A program made the translations under genes and the position numbers. Source: Gymnothorax reevesii (lineage: Eukaryota > Chordata > Actinopteri > Anguilliformes > Muraenidae). From it: a stretch of 64,000 nucleotides of DNA. Positions 1 to 12,700 of this stretch are shown here, piece by piece. The notes under the pieces are model-generated. The model ran no database searches. It was not told where the DNA came from and saw nothing but the letters and a program-made list of their open reading frames with translations. The first letter of the stretch is position 1. Each line of letters opens with the position of its first letter. The DNA is taken from contig CM056574.1 in NCBI GenBank assembly GCA_029721435.1, positions 5,139,501 to 5,203,500 of the forward strand. Reading direction: 5' to 3'.

Positions 1-674
1 GTGGAAATCCATTTATTGTAAGGGGCGTGACATTTCCCAGACAAATGGTGGACCAATCACACGTGAGAGATCAAGTTGACCAATCACAGTGCACTTTGGT
101 TTTCAGGAGGGCAGGGGGCAGGACCTCAACAGGGTGTTTCTCAGACGGGTACTGCAGAAATGGCCAGCATGAGAAAACTCAAGTGTTTTATTTTTTATTT
201 ATTTTTTTTTTACAATGATGAGTTTAAACCTCTTTTTTAGTAGATTTCAAGAATGACCAATGAAAGGTCACATAATGGGGACCAATGAAAGGTCACATAA
301 TGGGGACCAATGAAAGGTCACATAATGGGGCACTTTAATGTCTTTCATGTTCAGGAATGAATGTGTTGTTACCGTCTTCAGCTGAAAATTCATGGGGGAA
401 ACAGAGTACTGGATGAAACGAGGCAGAAATGAAGTAGAAAGACTACATCGTATTGAAATCTCTTATCAACTTTTCTTGGCATGGACATAAGCGCTTAAAA
501 CTACGAAAATGCAGTTCTATTTCATTTGAACTTCGCCCTTTAAGGCTGTCTACTGTCTGAAAGACTACACTCATACTCATAGAATTTTCCAAAATGACAT
601 CTTTTAAGGGCTTTTTTTTTTCGAACAAAGCAAATCCATGTCTTTCTAAATCGAAAGAGTTCTCTTTCCATCAG
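1..674 (+). other. Intron of GBP gene A before the first visible exon
   Basis: Gene A is already running at base 1, so this stretch is the end of the intron after its switch-region exon. Apart from a small triple repeat (255-329) I see nothing coding. Open frames here are short and have no family resemblance. Confidence 0.6.
255..329. repeat. 25-bp direct repeat, three perfect copies
   Basis: The unit starting GACCAATGAAAGGTCACATA occurs at 255-279, 280-304 and 305-329 without a mismatch. Each unit contains the inverted pair ATGACC/GGTCAC-like half-sites. Perfect identity means a recent tandem amplification. Confidence 0.9.
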
Positions 675-784
675 GGGGATCCAAAGAACGACACCTGGAT
701 CTTCTCTCTGGCCGTCCTGCTGAGCAGCACACTGGTCTATAACAGCATGGGCACCATCAACAATGAGGCGGTGATGAGCCTACA
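675..784 (+). CDS. gbp: GBP gene A, exon 4-equivalent (GTPase domain)
   Basis: Follows acceptor TCAG and ends before GTATCC at 785. It reads [16 protein letters not shown] and continues to VMSL plus two bases of the next codon. This is the GBP segment after the G3 loop, where human GBP1 has GDNQNDSWIFALAVLL. It is 110 nt, identical in length to the matching exon of gene B. The two carried bases join the next exon to make His, giving LHYVTEL as in the family. Confidence 0.93.
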
Positions 785-3700
785 GTATCCTTCGCTCTCG
801 TTAAGTCAGTTCAGTACAGCTTTATTTCTATGGCACTTTTTACAGTGGGGCAGCTGCCTGGCCTAAGTTCCCAAAACAATTTATGAGGCAAAAAAACTCC
901 CGGTACGGAGAAAGTGCTCAAACAGTGGTGAGGGGGAAAAACTGTACAATGGGAAGAACTCGCAAGAGGAAGCTGGCTGTCATGGGGAAGCCCATCCTCC
1001 GCTGGCTGAGTAATGTTAACGGGTCTGAGTTTTACGTGTCAATTAAACATTCATTCAAATCTGATCATACAAACCAATATGATTGTACAGGCGAGATGCA
1101 TTTGATTGGGGTGCAGTGCGTAGCTTAGTCTAACAGTAAGAAGGATCTGGGCTTGAATATTTGGCTTCGGGGCGAAGGCTGCATGTTCTTCCTGTGTTTG
1201 TGTGAGTTTCCTCCTCGAACGCTAGGTTCCACCCGCAGTCTGAAATCATAGATTCCAGGCAACTAGGAGACTAAATTGTTGCTACAAGCCAGGGAAATCT
1301 GGTGATTGAGATAAAGACAGGGTAAATATGTGTAGTAAATGATCACAGTTGATATGCTAACTACACCTCTATCGATTAAACTGCAAAATAGATCGAATAG
1401 AACCACTGTGGAGAGATAACATTACATAATATGACATGACATAACATGACATGAGTGGCGAGAACAGGCCCTTAAGCCCAACTAGGCTCACCACTGTCCT
1501 ATTACTGTAGTGAATCTATCACTTCAGATACTCGATGACTAAATGGTATTGAGCACTAAGTCAAGTCTGCTCTTGAAAACTACCAACTATCAAGGTAGGC
1601 CCCCGTGATGTTTTTTATTTGCTGTTATCCTTTTATAAAGGAGTAGGTTTTCCCGATAGGCTTAGACCTAGGGCACAATCAAAATGATGTTTTAGTTGGT
1701 ACTGTTTCACAAAAGAGCAGAGTGTGAAATCATTTCATTCTGTTTTTAGGCCTCAATGATCATTACCATGAGGCAGTTGTAGTTGTTATTCAGGTGTTAT
1801 TCATTATTTTCCAAAATGACAGAGTCTGCAAACAATATATTATGTGCAGGCCTACACATGATTTGTGTCACACAATTGTGTATTTTGTGTAAGGGTGCGA
1901 GCAGGAACCAGTCGCGAGAACCAGGCAATGCAGTAGAACTTGTTTTATAAATGAAGCGGGAGGACCCCCGCAGGGCGGAAGGCAAAAAGTACAGAGTCCA
2001 CAATCCAAAAATCAAAATCCAGTTGGGCAAAAATAGTATCGAAAACCAGGGCAGCAATCACAGTAATCGTAGTCGGACAGAAATGGATCTGGTTCACAGG
2101 AATAGTTCTATCAGAGAAGCAAAGCCAGAATCCAATGGGCGTAATCCAAATCGTTACCAGGGCAGCAAACATAGATCTCATAGTCGGAAAAAGGTCAAAA
2201 CACACAGATGCAACAATAATCCAAAAAAAATCACAAAGACAAAAATCGAAAGTCGGGCAATCCAGTCAGAAAGATAAACACTGAGTAATCAAGGCGAGAA
2301 ACGTAGCACAAGAAGACTGAGGAAAACGATCTGACGGAGACTGGCTGTGAAAAGACACCTATTATACACTTCTGGGAAGATCGCATGGGGAGAATCACAG
2401 GTGCAGGGAGTCAGACTGATTACAAGGGGAAGGCACATGAGGAAAAGCCTAATCACATAAAATTGGTCAAAGCCAAAACGCGGACAGGGAACACGAGACA
2501 TTCCTATAAACACACATACGGCTCCAGTCAGGGAGTTTCTAACGTGCATAGATTAATGAGAAACAGGACAGCGTGATCAGGTGTGAGCTTTCACAGAAAA
2601 TGCAGCAAAGGTAATCAGGGAGAGCAAAGAGGCGGAGATTAGAACAGGGTGAGTGCTGAGAGATCGTTAGTCAATTAGAAAGTACAACGATACAAATCCT
2701 TGGTGCTCGTTAGTAAGTTAGTATTATATACAAGGTTAGTTGTTGTTAGTAATCTTAGGGGAAAAATATAAACTATTAGTATTGTTAGTAGATAGAAAAG
2801 AAGAGTGAAGCCAGTAAACGACATCGAAAGGAAGATTGAAAAACCAGAATCTAATTAATCACCCGAAGAGTGAAACACAAGACTGGGGCTGTGTGCAATG
2901 ACAAGACATGAGACCAGACGGGGGACAAAGTGCAAAGCAAAATGGAAAACATGAACCGTAATGAGATATGGCAAAATGTAAAACATAAAAGTAAACTAAG
3001 ACTAAACATGACAAATCAAAGTAACCAATACACAATACATGATACAAAGAATTGTCAGACAAGAGCAATAGTTCAGAAATACAGGTCAGTCAAAATATGC
3101 AAGGCATGAACATGGTCAATGCAGAACAGAACATGAACAAATAGCAGAAGAAAAGGTCTGTCTCCATTTTCTGTTTCTGAGATCTCCATTTTGAGGCTTC
3201 CATTGTGAAAAAAACAAATAACGTGTGGAAGATTTTTATGCTAGTACCTTCCCATTTATACAAATTTAGAAAACATTAATGGAATTGAAAGATACAACTT
3301 GGTAAAACTTCAAGTGCAATTTTCTCCGTTTCATGTTTTGTGGACATAGTACCAGTTAATCCTCAGCCCACGATTTCTGTCAGTCGAGGACGTGATGATG
3401 GTGTGTTTAGGAGCCAGAGCAGGAACAGGAACTGTGAATGTGGCAGAAACGACTCCACGCACTTCCTCAATAACCGTACAGCTATGTGACAGAGCTAACG
3501 GAGCACATCAAGGTGAAAACCACCCGGGAGAGGGAGAGCGAGACGTCTTCTGACTACATCCGCTTTTTCCCCGCCTTCGTCTGGGCTGTGAGAGACTTCA
3601 CGCTGGACCTGACGATCAACGGGGAGACAGCCACCGCTGACCAGTACCTGGAGAACTCCCTGAAGCTGAAAAGCGGTAATACCAGTTACCTGGATGTACC

Positions 3701-6700
3701 TGTCAGAAGCTACATTCGCTCAGTTTTTGTGTGGCTTACTTTCAAAATCAGATGCTGCATTCTGGCAAACTCTGCAGATGCAAACCCAGCTCTTAAACTG
3801 GATGTTACTCCAAATAAAAATTAATGCCCAAAATTTTTATCAAATCTGCAACATTAGAAGACTTGTAAGGCTTTTCTAACATTCATGTTCAACCGGGTCA
3901 CAGTGATGTCCACCACTTTCTTAATGGAACCAATGGGTTTTATGGGGGGGGATCTTGAGCCACCTGCACACAGTTACTGTCCTCCTGGGATTGCATTAAA
4001 CAACGGCTAATTTTGAAAGTCTTGCGTCATCACAAACTAGCTGGGTAGTAATGCCGGAATGTCCTCAGAAAGCCTTTATGTTTTTAACAGAATCCGGCCT
4101 TTTAAAAGAGGCTGTTGATATTAAATAAGCGTTTTCCCATGTTCAATGTTAGAACTTTCATGGGGGAGGTTAGGATTCAGAAGTGTAGCAGACATGAATA
4201 TGAGTGGGTACATTGATAACGATGTAATAGCTATCAGTACCTCGAACACATAATTATGAGGACACTGAATAAAATTATCTAGTGCCAAAAGTTGACTGTG
4301 TCAAAATGTTCCTCTGCAGCTAGATTGTTATTATTATGATAGGATAATTATATGATTTTTTTTCCACACCTCCATACAATTGAGAAACCATTTGTTATTA
4401 CAGATGAAGGAGGAAAAAATGTGAAGGATTTTTATCCCACCGGTATGTAATACTCTATGTCTGTCCGTCCGTAATCATTTTCCATTACTTCCATTACCAC
4501 TGTGGTATTTATGAAAAGATTCTACCTGGTTTTAAACAATGCAATAGAACTGAAACATATTTTTTTGAGTTCTTGATTATCTTCTCTTTAACTGTTGACT
4601 CAGGGAGGTTTGCTATTCTGATGCGCCTAGACCTGACAGCTGTTTTTGTTACTGTGGATCATATGGTCCTTTTATCACATCTTGAACAGAGTGTAGGCAT
4701 TAAATGTACGACCCTCAAGGATGTTCAGTTCTCAGTTCCCGTAGGTGAATGCTCTATGACTGCAGGCCTACTTAGTGGGGTCCCTCAAGGCTCCATTTTC
4801 GGCCTCATTCCTTTCTTCATTGTACATGCTACCCATTTTTAAGGCGCATGATATTTCTTTTCATCACTTTTCTGATAATATTGAGATCTATATGCCTGTA
4901 AAAATTAAAATGAAAAACTCAGTGCCGCCTTTTAACTGTTTAAAAGATATCAGAACTTGGATGGATTTCAACTTTCTCTAGCTTACGGCAAATAAAACTG
5001 AGATCATGTTTGGATGACCTGACCTGTTGGTTGACTCTGATGGTGCACTTGGCCCTTTGTTTTTTTTTCCTTTTTAAATTTGGCATCTCCAATCCCACCT
5101 GAATCTGGAATGCCCAATTGATGAACTATGGACAAGTCTTGCTCGTGTGCGACCCCTAGCTGCCAATTCAGGAGAGTGTGGACAGTTCACGGCTCTCCTC
5201 CGAAGCATGTGCCTGTCAACCACTGCTTCTTATACACTCATTGGTTGAATCATCGCAACGTTCAGAACGAGGGCGGAGGATACCCGGACATGAACAGACT
5301 TAGAATCTTCCTGATGAACGCCCGTCTGGCTAACAGGAGGCGCTTGAGCAACGAACAAGGCAACTATTATATTCCCTTCTAGGCAGTCCCTTCCCAATTT
5401 GCAACCCTGTGGCGCTATAGCCAATTTTGCGCTACTCTGAAAAAGCTGCCGACCACTGTCAGCTGGTACGAAGCGGGGCTCGAACTACAGTACATCATTT
5501 GTTAAGAATCTTGGTGTGATTTTGGCACCTGCTTCGAATTTGACAAACAGATTAGTTCAGTTGGCAAAACTAGTTTTCTCAATGTTGACTTTTAGCTAAG
5601 GTAATGGCCTCTCTCTTTACGATTTTGAGAGAAATATGTATGCTTTAATATGCTGTTCGATAAGATTATACTAATTCTGCATTTGTGAGCATAAAACAAT
5701 CATCTCTTCCTCATCTGCAGTTCTTTCAAATGCAGCAGCTGGTTTTCTATCTGGACAAAGAAAAAATGATCACATGGCACCAGTTCTGGCCAGCCTCCAT
5801 TTGCCTCCTGTCCAATTCAGGATTGGTTTTAAGGTTTTATTGCTTGTCTTTAAGGTATTCAATGGGCTGGCACCATCTAATCTCACAGAATTCTTACATC
5901 ATTATACAGTCCCAATTCCGAAATAGTTGGGACAAAGTGTAAATTGTGAATAAAATCAAAACACAATGACTTTCAAATCAGCCAGTATTTAATTCACAAT
6001 ATAACAGAGATAACAAATGTTGAAACTGAGAAATTTTACCATGTCATCCATAAAATGAGCTCATTTCAAATTTGATGGCTGCTACAGGTCTCAAAAAAGT
6101 TGGGAAAGGGGCCTGTTTACCATGGTGTTGCATCCCCTCTTCTTTTTAACACAGAGTGGAGGCGTCTGGGTATTGAGGAGACAAGCTTCTTGAGTTTAGC
6201 CATTGGAATTTGGTCCCACTCCTGTTTAATACAGGCTTCCAGCTGCTGGAGAGTTTTGGTTCTCCTTTGACAAACTTTTTGTTTAATTATGCGCCAAATG
6301 TTCTCAATCGGTGAAAGATCAGGACTGCAGGCAGGCCAGTTCAGCACACAGACTCTTCTACTATGAAGCCATACTGTTGTAATAGCTGCAGTATGTGGTT
6401 TTGCATTGTCCTGCTGAAATGCAAAAGGCCTTCCCTGGAATAGATGTTGTCTGGAGGGGAGCATATGTTGCTCTTAAACCTTTATATACGCTGATAAAAG
6501 GAAGGGTGATCTTTCTCCTCTTTAGCCCAGAGGACACGACACCCATGATTTCCAACAAGAATGTCACATTTGGTCTGACCACAGGACCATTTGCCACTTT
6601 GCTACAGTCCATTTTAAATGAGCCCTCAGAACACGGCGGCACCTCTGGATCATGCTCAACAATGGCTTCCTTTTTGCATGATAGAGTTTTAGATGATAGA

Positions 6701-9700
6701 GTTTCTGGGATGGCATGATGGACTTTCTTTACAGACAGTGGTTTCTTGAAGTATTCCGGGGCCCATTTAGTAATGTCAATACCAAAATCATGCCAATGAC
6801 TGATGCAGTGGCGTCTAAGGGCCCAAAGATCACGGCCATCCAGTAAAGGTCTTCAGCCTTGTCCTTTACTCACAGAGATTTTTCCAGTTTCTATAAATCT
6901 TCTGATGATGGTATGCACTGTCGATGATGAGACCTTCAAAGCCTTTGCGATTTCACTTTGAGGAACATCATTTTCAAAGTATTCCACAATTTTTTTTACA
7001 CAGGTTTTCACAAGTTGGAGAGCCTCTGGCCATCTTTACTTCTGAGAGAGACAGCCTCTCTAAGACATCCCTTTTATTGCCAATCATGTTACACACCTGA
7101 TGTCAGTTAACTTAATTACTTGATAAATGTTGTTTCAGCTGATTCTCTTGCATATTAATTGCTTTTTCAGCCCTTTTTTTGCCTGTGTCCCAATGTTTTT
7201 GAGAACTGTTGCAGCCAGAAAATTTGAAATAAGCTCATTTTGTGAATAAAAATTTAAAATGCCTGTTTCAACATTTGCAATGATATCTATGTTCTATTGT
7301 AAATAACATACTGGTTCATGTGATCTGAAAGTCATTGCATTTTGAGTTTATTCTCAATTTACACTTTGACGCAACTATTTCGGAATTGGGGTTGTACTTC
7401 AGTCACAGCGCTAAGGTTAACCAACCAGATGTTCCTAGATGTTCTGAGATATTGGCTCAAATGCAGAGGTGACCAAGCCTTTGCAGGAGCAGCTCCTAAT
7501 CTCTAGAACAGTATCTCTATTGATATAAAAACAGCTCTTTTAAATCGCTGCTGAAGCCTCACCTCATCTCCCTGGGATTCAATTTCATTTGAGCTCGACA
7601 CATTGACTGTTGTGCCGTACTTTATGTTTTTATTTACTTTATGTTATTATTATGTTTATTGTTTTCTGTTATTTATTATGTACTTTACATTTCTTATATT
7701 CTGTATTTTAAGCCGATTCAGCACTTTGGTCGACTGTTTGTATGTTGTTTTAAATGTGTTGCACATAGACCCACTTGTGTTAGATCCTCTATCATTGGAA
7801 AGTTATGAAACAAGTTTAGTAAATTTAACATTCTATTGCGTGCTTCAGTGAGCAACAAACCCAAAGTTTGCTCAAAAAGTTCCATTACTCTCTTATGACA
7901 GGACCAAGAGTATACAACTGTTTATCACGTCGTATACTGCGTAATTTAGTAGAAAACAAACAGAATTTCTGTTAGTGCTCATTATATGTTTGCATCGTGC
8001 TAACTCCATCGCTCTGTTGGTTTTAGTCTGCCACAAAGTCACAGACCTTCACGTTTGAACTATCAATGGTTTGTAAAATCAGGCAACTGAGTAGCTAGCT
8101 AATGTTAGCTCGCTTGCTTACTAACTATTGTTACATAATGGTTTTGAAAAACTGCTGCGTACATGCTAGTTAGCTAGCTAAGTAACATGAACTTAGTTAT
8201 ATGAGTGGCTCATAAATGGTATGTTACAGCTCTGAGCCATACCCATTGAATGAACGTCGCACTTGGTATTCCATTTGGTTAAGCATTAGTAGCGCGATAT
8301 AACGCGGAGACATTTTTTTCCTACGGTCTCAGCCAATGGAATTTTCACAAGGGTGATGTGTAGCTTGGGTAATATAAAAAATATGTTATGAGTTGGGCTA
8401 TGGGAAAAGTACTACAATCATGTGATAAAAGTAAATATTCACTCAAATTCACTTGACACGAGGGTCTTTTGGTTGCCCTTGTCATCAGTTCACTTCCTAT
8501 AAGTTCAGTAAATTTCTTTCAGCAAAGTCTTCTCAGTCCATTAACTTTTGAAATTGTTGTTTTCCTGTAGGTCGCTCGAGAGCAGTGACCCTGAGTAATG
8601 ATGCCCGGGAGTGCATACAAAACTATTTTCCTGAGCGGAAGTGCTTTGTGTTCGACCAGCCTGTTTCCAAAGACAAGCTGAGGCTGTTAGACCACCTGCC
8701 AGATTCCGAAGTCGACCCTCAATTTGTGGAGCAAACATCTGCTTTCTGCTGCTACATTTTCAACTGTTCCAAGGAGAAGACGATTAAAGGGGGAATCACG
8801 GTTACTGGGAGCCGTAAGTTTCATGGCTTTTACTATTATAGCCTTTATTTTACCTGGTAGTGAATTGAGATCATCGATCTCTTTTTCGAGCAAGACATTT
8901 TGGGATGGTGTCAGAATAACAGGCCCTTCAAGCTGTTCTATTTCGGTATTTATCCATGTGGTGAGTGATTCACTGCTGAAATGTGTGTTTGAACTCGAAG
9001 TGCATTTCCAGTATGAGAAAAATTACATTAATCTTTTTAAATTTCTTGCTCCAGTGCTGGGGAACCTGGCGGTGACGTACGTGGACGCCATTCGGAGTGG
9101 GAAAATTCCGTGTCTGGAGAACGCGGTGGAGGCACTGTCTAAGATCGAGAACTCGAAGGCGGTGGAGGAGTCTTTCGCCCTCTACTGGCAGCTGCTGGGA
9201 AAGCGGGTGGAACTGCACACCGAGACTCACGAGCAGCTCTCCAGCGCTCACGACGGCTGCCTGAAGGAGGCGCTGCAGCTCTTCATGAAACGCACCTTCA
9301 AGGATGAGGACCAGAAGTATCAAGAAGAGCTTATGGTTTGTTGGCCTGGCTTCTCTCATTTCATCAATAGCTGCCATGGCTCCATCCCAAAATAGTTTTG
9401 AATTCAAGCTCTTTTTTTCTGCCTAAACTGGGCTTGTTTAGTATATTGGAGCCAATGATATATTCTCAAAGAGTGCAAATTACACCTTCAGGCTCATGAA
9501 CACCAGGCAAGATCAGTCGAGCACTGAAAAATATTAAAATCCAAAATAATATTTGTAACTTATATTGATCATTGTTTCCCATCAAAGCAACAACTTGTAT
9601 ACAGGCAAATCTGTTTGCTGTCGGCTTAAAAGGGTCATTTACCACTATCCGAGCCAAATCTGCCTTTCTGCAAGTGAGGTGCTGTTTATATAGCTTCAAC

Positions 9701-12700
9701 GAGGCTTGGATTCTCCATGTAAAGGGTGATGTAGGTTCGCACCCTTGGTAACCTCGTATTTTTTTGTGCGTTTAACTGGCCTAAATTGATTGAGTTGCTG
9801 CTTAATGTTCACGATATAAACTGCATTTGAATGGAGGAGGCGATATTCGCGTAAGCTTGAACCACTCTCCCTCTCCGTCTCCAAATTCTCCTGTTACCAA
9901 GACTAGAGGAATTTAACCCCTTATGCCCTGAGCCTCTGGATTGAAAATGACATGCCCAAAATGAAATGACTGTATCTCTGCAACGAATTGGTCGATTTGA
10001 ATAGTCTTGGTGTCGTAACTAAGGTAACACCTTGGGGATTTTTCTCATGGTGCAAAATCAGTGTATAAGTCACGGAGTCAGAGTAAATGAAGATGGAACA
10101 CAGCATAAATGAAAAACCCTTTTTTGCACCAAGCAAAGTTTTACCTTTATCTGTCTGAAAATTATTCAGTTGCAGTCTGAAACCCCAAAAAAATTACAGC
10201 ACAGAATCTCACCATTATCTGCGCCTACAGTGCTGTGAAAAAGTATTTGCCCCTTCCTGATTTCTTACTTTTCTGCACATTTTTCACACTTAAATGTTTC
10301 TGATCATTAAATAAAGTTTAATATAAGAGAAGGATAACCCGAGTAAATACAAAATGCAGTTTTGAAATGATGATTTCCTTTATTATCGCGAAAAAGCTAT
10401 CCAAACCTACCTGGCCCTATGTGAAAAAGTAATTGCCTTGTTAAATCATGAATTAACTGTGATTAATCACATTTTTTGAGTCCAGTTTCACTAGCCGAAC
10501 CCAGGCCAGATGACTGCCAAACCTGTTGAATCAAGAAATCACTTCAATAAAACCTGTCTGACAAAGTGAAGTTGGCTAATGGATTTCAAAAAGCAACATG
10601 TCATGCAGCATACTAAAGAAATTCAAGAACAGATGAGAAACAAAGAAGTTGACATCTATCAGTCTGGAAAGAGTGGTAAAGCCATTTCTAAGGCCTTGGG
10701 ACTTTGGCAGATCACTGTGAGAGCCATTATTCACAAATGGAGAAAACTTGGAACAGTGGTGAACCTTTCCAGGAGTGGCTGGCCTACCAAAATTACTCCA
10801 AGAGCACATCAACTACTCATCCAGGAGGTCACAAAAGAACCCAGAACAACATCTAAAGAACTGCAGGCCTCACTTGCCTCAGTTAAAGTCAGTATTCATG
10901 ATTCAACAATAAGACAGGGACTAGACAAAAAATGGCATCCATGGGAGGGTTCCAAGGCAAAAATTACTGCCGACTAAAAAGAACACAAGGGCTTGTCTCA
11001 CATTTGCCAAAATACATCTTGATGATCCCCAAGACTTCTGGGAAAATATTCTGTTGACTGAGGACACAAAAGTTGAACTTTTGGGAAGGTGTGCATCCCG
11101 TTACGTCAGGCATAAAACTAACACAGCATTTCATAAAAAGAACATCATACCAAAAGTCAAACATGGTGGTGGTAGTGCGATGGTCTGGGGCTGCTTTGCT
11201 GCTTCAGGACCTGGACGACTTGTCATAATTGATGGAACAATGAATTCTGCTCTCTACCAGAAAATCTGGAAGGAGAATGTCCAAACCTCAGATTGTGACC
11301 TCAAGCTCAAGCGCACTTGGGTTAAGCAGCAGGACAATGATCCGACACACACTTTCAAGTCCACTTCTGAATGGCTTAAAAAAAATGAACTGAAGGTTTT
11401 AGAGTGGCCTAAGCAAAGTCTAGACTTAAATCCGATTGAGATGCAGTGGCATGACCTTAAACAGGCCATTCATGCTCAAAAATTCTCTGATGTGGCTGAA
11501 TTAAAACATTCTGCAAAGAAGAGTGGGCCACAATTCCTCAACAGTGATGTGAAAGACTCATTGGCAGTTATCACAAACATTTGATTGCAGTTGTTGTCGC
11601 AGAGGGTGGCACAACCAGTTATTTGATTTAGGGGGCAATTACTTTTTCACACCAGGCCAGGTAGGCCTGGATAGCTTATTCCCCTTAATAAACTAAATCA
11701 TCATTTAAAAACTGCATTTTGTGTTTACTCAGGTTGTCTTGGTCTAATATTAAAATATTAAAATTTATTTGCAGATCTGAAACATTTAAGTGTGACAAAT
11801 ATGCAAAAAAAAAAAAAAAAGAAAGAAATCAGGAAGGGGGCAAATACTTTTTCACGGCACTTTAGGTTTATTTTTCATATTTCTCAGATATAAAACTGTA
11901 AAGCTCATTTAATTTCACTTATATGTCACTGCAGGCATACAAAACCCAAAACCAGTGAAGTTGGCACGTTGTGTAAATTGTAAATAAAAACAGAGTACAA
12001 TGATTTGCAAATCCTTTTCAACCTTTATTCAATTGAATACACTGCAAAGACAAGTTACTTAATGTTCGAACAGGTAAACTTTGTAATTTTTTGCAAGTAT
12101 TAGCTCATTTGGAATTTGATGCCTGCAACATGATTAAAAAAAGCTGGCACAAGTGGCAAAAACGACTGAGAGAGTTGAGGAATGCTCATCAAACACTTAT
12201 TTGGAACATCCCACAGGTGAACGGGCTAATTGGGAACAGGTGGGTGCCATGATTGGGTATAAAAGCAGCTTCCCTGAAATGCTCAGTCATTCACAAACAA
12301 GGATGGGGTGAGGGTCACCACTTAGTGAACAAATGCGTGAGCTGATTGTCGATCAGTTTAAAAACAACATTCCTCAACGAGCTATTGCAAGAAATTTAGG
12401 GATTTCATCATCTACGGTCCATAATATCGTCAAAAGGTTCAGAGAATCTGGAGAAATCACTGCACGTAAGCGACAAGGCCGAAAACCAACATTGAATGCC
12501 CGTGACCTTCGATCCCTCAGGCGGTACTGCATCAAAAACCGACATCAGTGTGTAAAGGACATCACCACATGGGCTCAGGAACACTTCAGAAAACCACTGT
12601 CAGTAACGACAGTTCGTCGCTAAATCTGCAAGTGCAAGTAAAAACTCTACAATGCAAAGCGAAAGCCATTAATCAACAGCACCCAGAAACGTCGCCGGCT

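Noticed and set aside
1951..2277. 108-codon basic frame
   Set aside because: Low-complexity, repeat-like DNA with no family similarity; the opposite strand is equally open.
8724..9395. Single 223-codon gene
   Set aside because: It merges two GBP exons with the intron between them; the GTAAGT donor at 8814 and the acceptor before 9055 show the true structure.
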